From positions 34,565,979-34,629,978 of the forward strand of contig NC_088302.1 of the NCBI RefSeq assembly GCF_032854445.1: a stretch of 64,000 bases of DNA, in the 5' to 3' direction. Positions 22,879-35,285 of the stretch are shown here, in pieces. The notes under the pieces are model-generated. The model saw only the letters and a list, made by a program, of their open reading frames with translations. It was not told the origin of the DNA and did not search any database. The translations under genes were made by a program, and so were the position numbers. This DNA comes from Liolophura sinensis. Its lineage: Eukaryota > Mollusca > Polyplacophora > Chitonida > Chitonidae. How positions within the stretch are numbered: the stretch's first letter is position 1; every line of letters begins with the position of its first letter.

Positions 22879-23917
22879 CTATCCAAAAAAAGAAACGCAT
22901 AACCCGGTTTTTTGCGGAGGTGATGCAGTCTTTTCAATTATGCATAACTAAATAAGAATTGCTATTCTGCAAATATTTTTTACACAGATTAAGGAAGGGT
23001 CCATATCTAGACAATAAGGCCATCAACTTGAGGTAAGACACTCACAATGAGTCTCCCACTTGAGTGGAATGTCAGTATCTGTTGTGACCACCACGAGCAC
23101 GAATAACAGTTCTGACACGTTATGGACTGGATGAGACGCTGGATAGAGGCCTGGGGAATGTTCTGCCACTCCTCCTGCAAACATGCAACTTGTTCTTGAA
23201 GCGTTTGGGGTTGAGGTTGACGTTGGGGTAGGCGTCGATCAAGTTCATCCCACAGATGCTCAATTGGGTTAAGATCCGGGGAACGGGACGGCCAGGGTAG
23301 CACATTTACATTGTTTTCGGCGAGGAAGTCCCTTGTGACACGTGCCGTGTGCGGTCTGGCGTTGTCCTGCTGGAACAACTCCCGCTGAACGTCAATGACA
23401 GGTAAGAGGTGTGGCTGCAGGATGGTGTCTCGGTAGCGTACGGCCGTAAGATTTCCCTGAACGTGGACAAGATTTGTACGACCAGTATACGATATTGCTG
23501 CCCACATCATCACACTCCCTCCACCAAATCTGTCCACTTAGCGTACGCAGTTAGGGGCATAACATTCGTGAGCACGTCTGTAAACCCGGTTTCTACCATC
23601 ACGTCTCTGCAATAGGAATCTGGACTCATCACTGAACCAAATGCGTCGCCAGTTGCGTAGATTCCATGCAGTCACGTTGTTACACCATCGGAGGCGATTG
23701 GCGCGATGGTGAGGACGCAGCACGATCCCAACATAGGGCCTCTTGGCTCTCAGTCCATGTTCCCTCAGCCTGTTCCGCACTGTCTGACCTGATATCCTCC
23801 TCAGTCCCGGTATGCTGGCTGCTGTGCTTTCAGCTGTAGCACAACGGTCACGCAAATGGAGGACCCTTATGTAGCGATCTTGGGCTGCTGTAGTGACACG
23901 TAGTGACACGACGAATA
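22879..23917 (-). pseudogene. Tc1-type (DD34E) transposase relic
   Basis: Cut-and-paste DNA transposase, decaying. On the minus strand, 23909-23538 and 23537-23007 are one frame interrupted by a single TAA at 23538-23540. The catalytic landmarks survive: IWFSDESRF (first D), LFQQDNARPHTA (second D) and SPDLNPIEHLWDELD (E). The motif GGGSVMMWAAIS is typical of Tc1 elements. The N-terminal helix-turn-helix DNA-binding region, about 55 residues, is missing: homology begins at RVTTAAQDRYIR. One element end may be CTATCCAAAAAAAGAAACGC at 22884; I found no matching inverted repeat on the other side, which agrees with truncation. It cannot transpose itself. Confidence 0.92.
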
Positions 23918-24479
23918 TATAGTATCACCATGAAATATTAAATTTTGAAACGTAAGTATGAAACTATTCCAAATCAAGGTTAGAACTTAATGAAAATTAC
24001 TATTTTCATTTCATAAATTTGATATATCCGTGCTACAGCTGATATGAAAGTTTTTTTATTACTTTTTATTGGTTTAGACAAATACGCCTTCATACTGGTT
24101 AAAAAGTAAAAGCAGTTTGTGCAATTTAAGTTATTTTGTAATAACATATGATGGAAAATGAACAGAAAATGTATTGCGTTGAAAGTATGTTTCATCTAAA
24201 AATTATAATGTCGAGGGTCGACTGTTCCACTATATGATTACGTGCATACAGTAGTGAAAATTTCGCCCAATGTCGCTAGTTCTGACTTGGCAACTCTCCG
24301 TTCATCACCGGCTATCGGAGCCAAAGGTCCTCTTCATGACACACTCAGGTTTACTGAGTGAGTGAGTTGTGTTCTGAAAATGACTTTTGACCTAGTGTTA
24401 GGTACTTTACATACGATATAAATGGTACAATCCTTCCAGAAATCTGTGGGTTGCAGGGTAGTGCATACTCTCTATGCGG

Positions 24480-24673
24480 GTTATTCCTTAGACCTTTGGC
24501 ATTCAGCATGAAGGGGCACAACGTCAAACTTACCCTTGGTAAGTCGTTTCAGTTAAGCAGTAGAAGGTGAAAAAGGGGTGGAAATCCGTCCTGCAACAAG
24601 GAGGCTCCTTCATCGTCACATGACTGAACAGTTATTAAGTACGCATTAAACCCCAAGCACTCACTCACTCATT
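24480..24673 (+). mobile_element. Type B SINE, 3' part
   Basis: Forward copy of the family inserted at 5104: GCATTCAGCATGAAGGGG, CCTGCAACAAGGAGGCTCC, GTCACATGACTGAACAG, ending CCCCAAGCACTCACTCACTC. The tRNA head is absent. Confidence 0.85.
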
Positions 24674-27600
24674 AGGGGGAATCGCCCATCAGGACTACCG
24701 ACCAATGTTTTGTGCGCCGGTTAGAGACAAAACCGCCGAACCAAATATGTTGAAACTTTACATGGTGCTTGGTTATGGTCTGCTATAGTACATATCAAAA
24801 ATGTGTCACATGACCTGGTAACCATATTGGACTTATATAAAAACCCTTTAAAAGTCTTCCTCAGGTAATCGCCAATGTTTTTTGCAAAATGTGTAACGGC
24901 ATAAAATTTTGTTACCTCAAAATGTAGTAAATTCAATCAGATTTTACACATTATCCGAAAGCAAGATTGAATGTTTGCCCCACATAGCATGGTGGACGAA
25001 ATAAAAACTTGCCATCAGGGGAAGAGAATTCCTAACTTTTGAATCGGGTCATGTTTTCTCATAAAACAAAATTACTTTTGTAAGAGAGCTAATGCGGAAA
25101 CAGAACCCTTCATGTGCACTATCGGGTAAGTCGTCAGGGTTTCTTCCGTTGAGATAAGAATGTGATCCAAAAATAACATAACCAATTTGTAATCAATTAT
25201 CATCCGATATCTATGCGTACGTTGCCGCGATGGTGACATGGTGAGAAAAAAAAGTTGTAAATATAAAAAAAATAACAACACAACTTTTAAAGGCTCAGTG
25301 ATCCAAAGAGGCATTTGCATAATGCTCACGATCTTTGCTATTTCTCTCTTCACAGAGTATTGAATCGATAAGGAAATGTAACAATTCAGTGCATAACTAT
25401 ATTCCGTGAATAGGTTTATTCCTTAGTGGAGCGATATTCTATGGTATTGGAATGCGAATGTTGAGGAAATGCATTGTCAGATCTTAAGGATACCCTCATC
25501 TGATCTTAATCACGATTTAGTTTGATCTTTTTGTGTATAACTGATGTGAGGAGCCAGTCATGGCCAAGTGCTTAATATGATTAAAGATGGAAAGTAAAAC
25601 TAGGACAGCGTGATAGCTGGCAAACATAGTCACACGAAACCAATGAAATAAGGCCTCTTGTCAATTTAGCTCAGACAGAGCTTTATTCTAACTGTTCATG
25701 TAAATGCTCAAAACTGTAGCTTGAGCTTAAAATGCTTGGACACCAGTCCCTAGGGAATTTGCGGACAAGTGTATATGTACATGTATAAATAACAACAGAA
25801 AAACAGGGTCAATTGCGTGCGGTATATTCGGAAGGTCAACAAATTCTGGTGACATCATATGACATCATATTTGCATTAACTCATTTTGCTAGCGACTTTT
25901 TCACTCGTGACTTGGCATTTTCAAAAATACAATCAGTATACAACATATTAAAAGTAATATATGAATATTGCATTTTAGGATAGCCTTATATTTTTTTGGT
26001 CTACATTTTGTTTCAGTTACTGATTTTTGTCTCGTTGACATGACGTTATTTGTTACTCATATTGGGCTGCGCAGTGCACTCATTGGCAAAATGCCCTCAG
26101 CTAAAAGTTGTACATTCATCGCCTTCGTCAATCCCTGCATACTATTACAAGACTCATGGCCAGTTTCCGAGCATCTGCACCCGAATTTTATGTCCCTTTT
26201 ACACCGAAGTGGAAATGTCTGTTATAAAAATATCGAAATATCTAGCAGGCAATAAGTGTGTGATGTTTCATTTTATGGTATGATGTACTATGAGTCTCTA
26301 TGAAGAGCTTCTGGAGATTTATTTGAGTTTACAGTCGATTGTAAAATAAATTATGCCACTTGCACAAAAGAGTTACGATCATGACCGTACGCCGAATTTG
26401 ACTCGTACATAATTGTGGGCTACATCATGCTGATACAGCAGCTAACAACAACAACATGTGAAAAAATTCTCGTAACATCTTTACAAGACAATTAAATTGC
26501 ACATTTTTTCGAAAAGCGAGTTTGAGTGTAGAACTATTTTCAGTGATATGATGTTTGTTGTCATGTTTCAGCTATGTCGAAGTGTATTTTACAGCGAATG
26601 CGTCCGTTGTAGATGAGGCTACAAACACAGTGTTCAAACTGGTGGATATACCAGCAGATTGCGGAGGTCCGTTTTACCAGCCAGTTCTAATCGGAGGATG
26701 CACGTAAGTGCAGTATGACATTATGTGAGTTATCCATACACAGTCGAATCACAGACATCCGCCCCACAAAAGAGCACATACCCTGCTCTCTACGCTCGCT
26801 TTTCAACACTGACGTTTAACGTTTCGTGGGGTAGTTCAGTCCCAAACAATCCGTGACCAATAAGCTTTGATGCATACCTTGCTGAGCCATAAAAATCTTG
26901 ACATAGGGTAATTGACCGTCAAAATCTGGACCTTTCCCTGCCAGCAGCTGGGAGGGGTGCCTTGCCACACCAAGGGGAGCTCACTGGGAGCTTTGTCACC
27001 ACCTGTCTTCTTGTGTCCTATCGCCCAGAATTTTCATCATTAAAACTCATACCTGTCCAAAGTTTAGACAATTTCCATCATTTTAACACCAAGCATGATC
27101 TTGCAGAGTAGTTCTGTAGGCCTGATATATGACAAACCACGTAAGACACAGTTCAAGGAGATTATCCTCTCTCTTTTACTAACATTAATCGAAACATTAG
27201 AGAAACAATTATTCTTCACATGTTTTACAAATGTAGGTATTCTCCACGTCGCATACATGAATTTACAAAATATATGTTTGTGGTCTGGAGGCAATTTCTG
27301 CACTAGAAATTATCTGGCCATCTAGGTAGTTTCGGTCATCAGCGTCCAACTGACTAATAATATATATAAGAGTGGGTCAGATCCATAGATGGTCTGCGAC
27401 GCACGTGGAATGTTCTCCGTTTCCAGTTCACTCAGATTTAGGAGTGTTAAGTAAAAATGGGGGTCTTCAGTTAGATCCGGCCTTTGACCACGTTAGTTTG
27501 CGAGACCTCCCACCCTATCCCCTCAAAACCCGCGCGAACTTGCAAGACGTAGTGCTGTGGCATGTTAAAAGTACCAGAGCTCGTGCTCGAATATCAAAAA

Positions 27601-28245
27601 AATGTTATACTGAAAGTTTGGAGCGAATTCACATGTCGGCTGAAAAACCTCTGCCGATTGAGGTTTCGTTTTCTCAAAACCTAGTTTGTTAAATTTAACA
27701 TATAATACAACATATAGATGATTTGACACGAGCAGTCATTGCGTCTGGAAGTTATGAAACGAGTTGAGTAAGTTTGGGGTCTCTTGCAAGGTATAGATGG
27801 AGCAATAAAATCAAAATTTGTTCAGCGAGTTTCATAAAGTTCAGATACCATGACCACAAGTGTGAGATTCTGCTATCACATAACCGAATCCTGAAATTTA
27901 CGAGAAAAAAATACGAGACAGCACGACCACGAAATGACGAGTTTCCATCAAACCGCATCAAACCTTCAAAGGCCTATAAAGTATTGAGTGGTGTCTCTTG
28001 ACGGCTGTATTTTGTAAAAAGGGCACCAAACCTCGTCCTTCCACTTTGATATATAGTGGATTGATGATAATACAAGGCAATAAAAATAATAATTTAAAAA
28101 ACAAAACTGAATGACGAAGGAAGTTGTAATTTGGGTGCCAAAACTTGGCTAAATCGCGTCTTCGGTTGTTTACTGGCCCCTGAACCCTTATCACTTGGGC
28201 TAGAAGAGTCTAATAATCACTGAACACCCGATGTTTTGAGCGTTA

Positions 28246-28336
28246 ATGAGCCGTATTCAAGAATATTTCACTTATACGACGACGGCAAGCATTATGGTGG
28301 GAGGAAACCGGGCAGAGCTCGGGGGAAACCCACGGA
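28246..28336 (-). mobile_element. Type A SINE fragment
   Basis: Reverse-oriented 3' half (CAAGAATATTTCACTTATAC, GGAGGAAACCGGGCAG) in intron 2 of the broken cystine-knot copy. Confidence 0.8.
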
Positions 28337-28599
28337 GATTTAACGTGATTTATGTGGCGAATGAATAGAAAATATATATACAACTACTTAATTCTGGGAG
28401 AGGGAAGATGGATTTTACCTGCTTTACTTAATGAACCAATGTTTTTATTTCAGGGAAGCAAAGTGCTGTACCTATACGAGGCAACTGTACCTCCATATCT
28501 GCAGAGTTTAATTACCTGATCTACAAAAATAATTCTTTAGCGACTGAAGTCGTAAGTTTCTCGGGGGACGTTACGTGTGAATGTAGAAACACCGGTTAA

Positions 28600-30784
28600 A
28601 ATCAGGACCGGCAACCGTGGAGGAATTAGCAAGAAGTTCATATTGTCATCATTGTAAGCACTCGCCTACTGTGTGGCGATGGTCTGCAGCAAATCAATTT
28701 AAGCGTATATACCCCACACCCACGTGTAATAACGGAGGAATTAAGCTTTCGAGTGTTTGTGGTAGCAGTAGCTATAGTGTGAATTTCCCTTTAGCTGAGT
28801 CTAAGCAATGTCCAGATATCGGATATATATGGCGTAAATCCTTCAAATATATTATGCCTAAGCAACTTTGATTAAATTGTCAAATTAAAACATAGCCATC
28901 ATACCATATCCATGCTTTCAATGCTTGTATTGAGCCGTGCTCTGTATTTTCTTGCCGTTCTGACAAGCAGCTGGGATAAATAAGGGATACATATGGATGA
29001 TATTGTATACATATTATAAGGATACATGTACACGTATATAAGTGTCCGCACGCATCTTTAGATGTTAATTTTTATAGCCCCATGTTTCCATCGTTATATC
29101 AATATGCAAATATGCCGTTATATATAGAAAATATCTCTAATGTATCTTAACACTTGAACTTGTGCCTCTATATATTTTGCATTTATATATACATATATCC
29201 GCCTTTTATGTCAATATATATGTATAAATGTACTTTATCAAGAAGAATCAAATTATCTCAACCAATTAAATCATTTTAATGCATTTAGTTTAATTTCATA
29301 TATTTTGTTCTTTCGTATTTTGTTTTGGCATCCTTATATTTTTTCAGCGGTATGGGGTATCCCTGTCAAAAATATTGACCAGAGTAAACTGCCTCCTAAC
29401 TATATATCTATCGGTAGGCCTAACTGTTGATTCACTGATGAAAAGATGAATTATTTATCTAAACCTCTGTGTTATGTGTGAGGTCTTAAACCACAAAACA
29501 GTAGATATTTCAAAGTTTCGTCTTCCAATCGCTAAAGAGCGATGGAATAAATAAATAAATAAAACTATTCAAAGTTTGGAGCATACTAATTCACATATGG
29601 TACTTTCCAATAACATTTGTCAGCCTTGGGTGTTCCGACACTATACAATGCCGAGAAATATCTGATAGTGGTAATGAATCGCTTAAAACTTTCCTCGATC
29701 AGGGTCGAGATTTGGGTCATCATCAAAATATAATGAATCGGTGCATGACCGCTACTTATTTCCTGGAAGTTGCTGACAGACAGAAAGACAGATAGACAGA
29801 CATGTACAGGCAAATAAACACAGGGTAAAATAAATTAACCGTATGAAGCTGCTGTAGATTACTATACCCGTCCGACAGGTTAAGTTCTAGAAAACTGCAA
29901 GATATCACTATCTCCGTGATGTGTTTTCTTAATCTCTTGTAGGCCCTGTTCCAATATGTCGGTCCTAAAGTACAATTTCTCTTAAATAGTAAATTAATTT
30001 AACATTAATTACGAAGACCATGTACCGTATACAATCCTCTGGGCGAATGAATCCCCTTCCCATACAGTTTATTTAATTCACTCCATGCAAATCTATTTAT
30101 TATTTTTAGCAAATTTTATACAAAAACTGTAGTAGTAGTTATATAGAGATGGAATTGTGTCGATGAACATGACCTTTTCCATGATACGTAATGTTCCCGT
30201 TATGTGCCTTGAACGACATATGCGCTTGCCAGCGACTTTAAGGTCGTTTGAAGGGTCAGTTTTGAATGCATATCAAATCATGATTTTTGATGTCACAACG
30301 TGTCAGAGGTTAAGAAAACGCGCCTATGCTTGACCTATCTGTAATTGAGTCATTGTTAATGTTCAACATCTAAAGTTAATGAAACAAAAGCGAAGAAAAT
30401 ACTTTTTCGTTCCGATCATTCCGATGAAGAGAGTGGTGTGACCTTAACGCAAGATGTTAGGTTATTCCGCAATAGAAGTAATTTTTCGTTAAAGCAGGAG
30501 AATACATAATAATGATGCCAAAATCAGATGAAAGAGCGTCAAAACTTATTTGCAAATATTGTCTTTAATATTTTTTTCCGATTCTTCTTTTTTTGTTTTG
30601 TCAGGAGAAAATGGGATTTGAAAATATTTTGTATGGTGCGTATTTGGGACCACCGTTTGGCACTTATCTTCGTTGCATAATAAATATTTGCAAATATATT
30701 TATTAAATATGTGTTACATTTTCATTTATAACATTATTAACATTATATATCAAAAGATGGTCCAAAATACCCACCATGCAAGTC
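28600..30784. other. AT-rich intergenic DNA
   Basis: Downstream of the cystine-knot pseudogene. Rich in ATATAT words and one AAATAAATAAATAAA tract at about 29550. No coding signal or RNA gene was recognised. Confidence 0.4.
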
Positions 30785-31003
30785 TGTCATATGATTGATG
30801 CTAAAATGCATTCTGTTATTATAACATAAAATTGTGCTGTATTAAACAAAATATTCTGTTAGCCTAATAGAATCTATATGTTGAATTAATAGGACGCTTT
30901 TGTTATGTATAACAGAATAATCTGCTGCTATAGCAGAATACATCCTAGTATCAATCAGACAACAGACTTTCTGTTAAATTTAACAGATTACTTCTCTAAG
31001 ATC
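30785..31003. mobile_element. MITE family 1 copy
   Basis: Inverted-repeat element: GATTGATGCTAAAATGCATT at the left mirrors AATACATCCTAGTATCAATC at the right, and the right end continues as CTTTCTGTTAAATTTAACAG. The middle is AT-rich with no reading frame. Confidence 0.65.
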
Positions 31004-31159
31004 AGCCAGTTAGTTTACCTATGAATAGTCTGCAAGGTTTGTACGACATACATGTATAGGCCGCTTTCTAGAAGATTTCTGCTTGTTTATTTCAGTCTGC
31101 TTGTAACTCGAAGTGAGCAAACTGGAACATATATCCAGTTACATCCAATACATATATCC

Positions 31160-31402
31160 CACACTCAAAAAAGTAGTCTGTTAATTTTAACAGAAACCCT
31201 GTTGTCAGGGTGGTGCTAGAATGTATTCTACTATTGCAGCAGGTTATTCTGTTAATATAACTCACACATTGTAATAATTCAACATAAAGATTCTATAACA
31301 CCAATAGGGTATTATGGTGAACATGACATAATATTGTGTTATAATACCAGAATACATTTATAACATCACTCAGATTAACAGATGGATTTTTCTGAGTGCA
31401 GT
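31160..31402. mobile_element. MITE family 1 copy with outer ends
   Basis: Outer ends CACTCAAAAAAG and TTTTTCTGAGTG are roughly inverted. Inside come CTGTTAATTTTAACAGAAAC and GTGCTAGAATGTATTCT on the left, mirrored by CAGAATACATTTATAACATC and CAGATTAACAGA on the right. It is the best copy for defining the family's limits, about 240 bp. Confidence 0.7.
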
Positions 31403-31847
31403 TAAAAGACAAGTGTTATCAACGTCAATCATAGCGGAATCTCAACGAAACTGTCCGTTGAAATGCAAAATCCGTTTTACAGTTTCTTTGTGACAATAAT
31501 AAAGCAACGACTGTTAACTGACATGTGGGTTTATCTTTGTTCCAGTTTCTGTTTTCTGATGCGATCATGAGAGGCTGTTACTTACAGCTACTTCTGAACT
31601 GTGTAGCTGAGATTAGAGCCCAGTCTTTACCTACCCTTAATCTCTCCACTAACCATCATCACAAACCACTTAAGAACTATGGGAAAGTGTAAGTCAAAAT
31701 TAGGACAGATTCATGCAGAAAGAAATAATTTTCAACGATGATCAAATGAAGCATTTAAGGAACATGTTCTGGGCGAATGAATTACGTACCGTGTATCGTG
31801 CAAGTATATAAACTGTCGATAAACAGTTCGTGCATGAACAGTGCCTT

Positions 31848-32040
31848 ATTTATTTATTTATTCATTCATTTATTTATTTATTTATTGGTACCTTTTGCCG
31901 TACTCAAGAATATTTAACTTATACGACTGCGGCCAGAATTTTGGTGGAAACCCGCCGCCATCCACAGGATGCTGCATGGCAGACATTCATAAGTTCCGCC
32001 AGAGAGGAAGACAGCATGAACTGGACTTGGAACAGTGCTT
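31848..32040 (-). mobile_element. Type A SINE, reverse, head missing
   Basis: A long (TTTA)n tail, then TTTGCCGTACTCAAGAATAT, GGCCAGAATTTTGGTGG, and the CATGAACTGGACTTGGAAC remnant of the B-box region. Confidence 0.85.
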
Positions 32041-32584
32041 TATAGGAACGTTTTGTAATGTTCTCTTTTATAATGACTACTAATCTGTTATTTTCAGGTA
32101 AGACTGGTGCTGCTTTAAACTGGGCAATTGCTTCGAGATATAAGTGCTTGTCAAGTTTATGGTGTATGTACCTGGTGCCTTAGCTGGGACAATGGCAGTA
32201 CAGGAGATCGTGATCACTGTGGGATGTGAATGTCATAACGTTTATTAACAAGAAATCGGCATTTATAGAAAACGTAGAAAATGTCGCTGATATGTAAATC
32301 AATACAAACCTTTATTAAGTCAAAACCAAGAAGGTGGCAAGGTTCTGTATATGAATGGTTCGGAGAATGGCTGAATAAACGGATGAATAGCTGCAGTCAT
32401 ACCTTTCTTTAGATGTTCTTCGGGCAACACTGACAGCAACTTGGCTTGTATCTTTAACTTTTGATCGTTGTATGTCGCAGTATAATTTGGTGTGACCATT
32501 ATATGCTTTGTTTGCTATATGGATATATGTTTGAATCAGATCTATTTGGCATATATATATACAGCTGGACAATGCACGTTTAGA

Positions 32585-32652
32585 CATCTGCCTAAATATT
32601 TTCCTCCTTCTGCCATGCCTGTATTAAGTGAAAAATTCTTGAGCGTGGCTCC
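32585..32652 (+). mobile_element. Type A SINE tail remnant
   Basis: Weak similarity only: TCCTCCTTCTGCCATGCC and AAGTGAAAAATTCTTGAGCG. Old and short. Confidence 0.5.
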
Positions 32653-33509
32653 AAGGGGCGCGTGGAATCCTACTATTTAAGCATTCACATGAACAGTAAA
32701 AATAGAACCCTAGCTATACTAAAATGAAGTAAATGGGTAGGAGGTCGGATTCACCGGTTATATACATACTTGCATTTGTCCATGAGCCACCTATCACACT
32801 GTCATCGCTGCTCAAGTTTTACTCTCCATGGATTAGCCTTTTTGGTCTTGATAAACCAAATACTGTTGATGCGACTTCTGTACAGTATGTCTGTGAAAAT
32901 ATAATAAAATGACATTTGTTTGGAGAAAAATGGTTTAGCTTCGACTCGACAGAGTGGAGATACGCCTGAATGAGCACATACACAGAGCATGACCAAAACA
33001 TGCAATATAGCCTACATTTATGAACTACTTTGTTCTGGTAATGGATTCACCCTTCTATTGATATATATAAACCAGTACCGGTAGTTTCTAATCTATTTGC
33101 ATAAGTATACACGCCTGCTGGCATGCAATCAAAAGTGCGAGGAAATTCTGGAAAATTCTTCAGGCTAACTTTTAATTTTTTGACTGCAAACCCCTCTGTG
33201 GATACCCTAACTCCTCAACCTTTATGCACATGAAAGAGCAGCTTTTAATGTAATTTATGCACATTCATAATTAGATATTTTTACACAAAACTGCCAATTT
33301 GGCCAATTTCAGGGCTTCGCAAACATATTGTATCAATATATACTGAATAATGTCTTCAAAATATGCTTGAATTAACACTTTGCAAACATGGGAGAAGGTG
33401 GAAGAGTTACGGAATATCCCAAATCTGCCTGCTTTCATAATACTCCTATGGTTTATTTTTTGTTTGATTACTTGATTACCGTTCAACGCCGTAGTCAATA
33501 AAATTTTAC

Positions 33510-33650
33510 CACGTAAGTCTGTTGCCTGAGTAATACCAGAATTTGTTCTGTTGTTGTGTTATGGCAGTATATAGCACACATATTTCATTACTGCATGCAA
33601 CATAAAGATTGTATTAGGCTGCTGCAATCACACCGTGTAGATCCAGTATT
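33510..33650. mobile_element. MITE family 1 fragment
   Basis: GTCTGTTGCCTGAGTAATAC, then TTCTGTTGTTGTGTTATGGC and GCAACATAAAGATTGTATTA, an inner portion shared with the copy at 31160. Confidence 0.5.
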
Positions 33651-33867
33651 TTCATAGAGAAGACTGTATAAGCCTATTTAAAAAAAGCAAACAATAATTC
33701 ATTTAATGATAGGATGTACTGATCATCAGTTATACTCCAAAGTTCGGTGTATATAAGCAAGCTGATGACAAACACTCAACCTGCACTCTCGTAGGCCCCA
33801 AGTTTGTTTTGTTTCGGGATAAGCTGATTGTTGCCTCGAATACACTATACTGCTAATTCTAATTAGG

Positions 33868-33995
33868 CCTACTCTCAAAAATAATAATCTGTTCAGTTTA
33901 ACATAAAAACCTGTTGTCTGAGTGATGCTAGAATGTATTCTGTTAATATAACACGACAAGACTATATAATGAGTCATATTCAATGCAATCTTTAC
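33868..33995. mobile_element. MITE family 1, one end
   Basis: ACTCTCAAAAATAATAATCT, CCTGTTGTCTGAGTGATGCT and AGAATGTATTCTGTTAATAT give a clean left end; the right half is missing. Confidence 0.65.
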
Positions 33996-34369
33996 GTAGA
34001 TTTAAAAGAAAAGATAACACTAGAGCAAATTTGTATGCATCGATGAAGTATCCCACAGTATATTAGCTTACGTTTATATTTCTGTGATGTTGCACACATG
34101 CTACCGCGATAGCACAGTTCACTGCATAGGCCTAAGCAAAATTGAGCACATGGAGACAATCAAAAGCGCCACCGTGTTATCATTTTTAACCAATCAGGCG
34201 TCAGTTATTTTTATAACCGCCACGCGTTAAATTTAACAGATTATTTTTTTTTGGATCAGATTGGGGGAAGATAAAATTTTGTAAATGAAAGCAAAATATG
34301 TTATTGATGTAATCCCAGCTTGTCTGAATGGCAAGCATGGAGTATGCCAGTATACTCATTTTTAACTGT

Positions 34370-34436
34370 CGTCAAATGACTGAAAAATTGTCAAGTACCA
34401 CGTTAAACCCCAAGCACTCACTCACTCAGTCACTCA
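34370..34436 (+). mobile_element. Type B SINE 3' end
   Basis: CGTCAAATGACTGAAAAATT, then CGTTAAACCCCAAGCACTCA and a (CACT)n tail. Confidence 0.75.
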
Positions 34437-34523
34437 TTTTTAATATTGTTACTTGAGTTTGTTGTTTAATGTCATATATACAAGAGTTTTTCCCTTTTAC
34501 TATGGTAAGCCTATAGCCATTTT

Positions 34524-34690
34524 CTCATGCTGGCTTCCTCTCAGGCCGTACGTGAGAAGGTCCTGCAGCAACGGATGGTTGACGGCTTCCTACGGGCTCT
34601 GCACGGTTCCCTCCAACCAGAATGCTGGTTGCCGTCGTATAAGTGAAATATTCTTGAGTACGGCGTAAAACACCAATCAAATAAATAATT
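34524..34690 (+). mobile_element. Type A SINE, head missing
   Basis: TCATGCTGGCTTCCTCTCAG, GGCTTCCTACGGGCTCTGC and TTCTTGAGTACGGCGTAAAA, with a short AATAAATAA tail. It lies about 600 bp upstream of the zinc-transporter start. Confidence 0.9.
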
Positions 34691-35082
34691 TGAATTAGTA
34701 GAATATGCAGGCCTATGTTATGTTTAACTGTAGGTCTTTTGGTGCTTCAATAACAGAATAAGTTCTAGCATGACTCAAACAAGTCTTTCCGTTAAATTTA
34801 CGCAATATGCAATAGGCCTACATCAGAAAGCGTTTTGAAACGCATTGTATAAAAGCGTTGGCTACGCCACAAGAATCGGAGTTACACATTCGCAAATAAT
34901 GTTATATAAACGTATTTGTCATAGATCTGTCAGACACTGTTTCTCATCGACACTGATTCTGTTTAAACTTTCATGACAGCTGAGTGCAAATAAGTCAAGA
35001 ACTTGAGCAGGCTGTACGAAGTTCAAGGCCAAGGCTCTTTGCAGGGGCGACGGCACTGCCGGCACGGAGCGCATGCTACATA

Positions 35083-35092
35083 GTCACGTGAC
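35083..35092. promoter_or_regulatory. Palindromic E-box GTCACGTGAC (CLEAR-type)
   Basis: Ten-base palindrome 194 bp upstream of the zinc-transporter ATG, followed by TGTCACATGATG, a second E-box-like word. GTCACGTGAC is the consensus bound by TFEB/MITF-type bHLH-zip factors in vertebrate lysosomal genes, and by USF-type factors. Its position just before the likely transcript start makes a regulatory role plausible but unproven. Confidence 0.45.
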
Positions 35093-35120
35093 TGTCACAT
35101 GATGTGGAGGAACAAGGAAG

Positions 35121-35228
35121 ATGGCGTACGCTCGTTGTCAGCTGTGTGCAGTGCAATGTGTGCAGAAAACAAACATTCGTGGCCCTGAAAATCGGGAGTG
35201 CAGCTGTTTACTTCCCCGACATTTGTGA
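35121..35228 (+). other. Upstream reading frame in a strong start context
   Basis: If transcription starts upstream of 35100, the first well-placed ATG is at 35121 in AAGATGGCG, a near-ideal initiation context (also a YY1-like motif). It opens a 35-codon frame ending at TGA 35226-35228, 57 bases before the ATG of the zinc transporter. A second frame, 35102-35188, overlaps it. These could lower translation of the main frame; alternatively the transcript may begin downstream of them. Confidence 0.35.
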
Positions 35229-35285
35229 TAATACGAGGATCTGCCTTTTATACACCAGTATACGGTTGTCTTTAGAGCTGTGAAG

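Larger units (their letters stand above)
22293..28599 (+). pseudogene. Cystine-knot-like gene, copy 2, frame-broken
   Basis: Paralogue of 10580-15517. Exon 1 (about 22293-22572) encodes YCPKFFTLNSRCHIVRCP then ICLETSF, aligning with the CPx8CxxVRCPxxxCLExSF motif of copy 1. Exon 2 (26572-26703) encodes YVEVYFTANASVVDEATN up to PVLIGGCT. Exon 3 (28454-28599) ends VTCECRNTG. Splice phases (2, 2) equal those of copy 1. Two defects are visible: exon 1 changes frame between 22505 and 22520, otherwise meeting TGA at 22521, and exon 3 has one extra base (or lacks two) between the CC pair and GNC, near 28481-28485. No signal-peptide exon was found. Either a decaying duplicate or a functional gene with two base-calling errors would explain this; I lean to pseudogene. 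Confidence 0.62.

Noticed and set aside
22879-23917. An active Tc1 transposon
   Set aside because: In-frame stop at 23538-23540, missing N-terminal DNA-binding region, and no second inverted repeat found.
27372-27692. 106-residue open frame on the plus strand in intron 2 of the cystine-knot pseudogene
   Set aside because: No recognisable motif, no supporting splice structure or paralogous counterpart in copy 1; length is compatible with chance.
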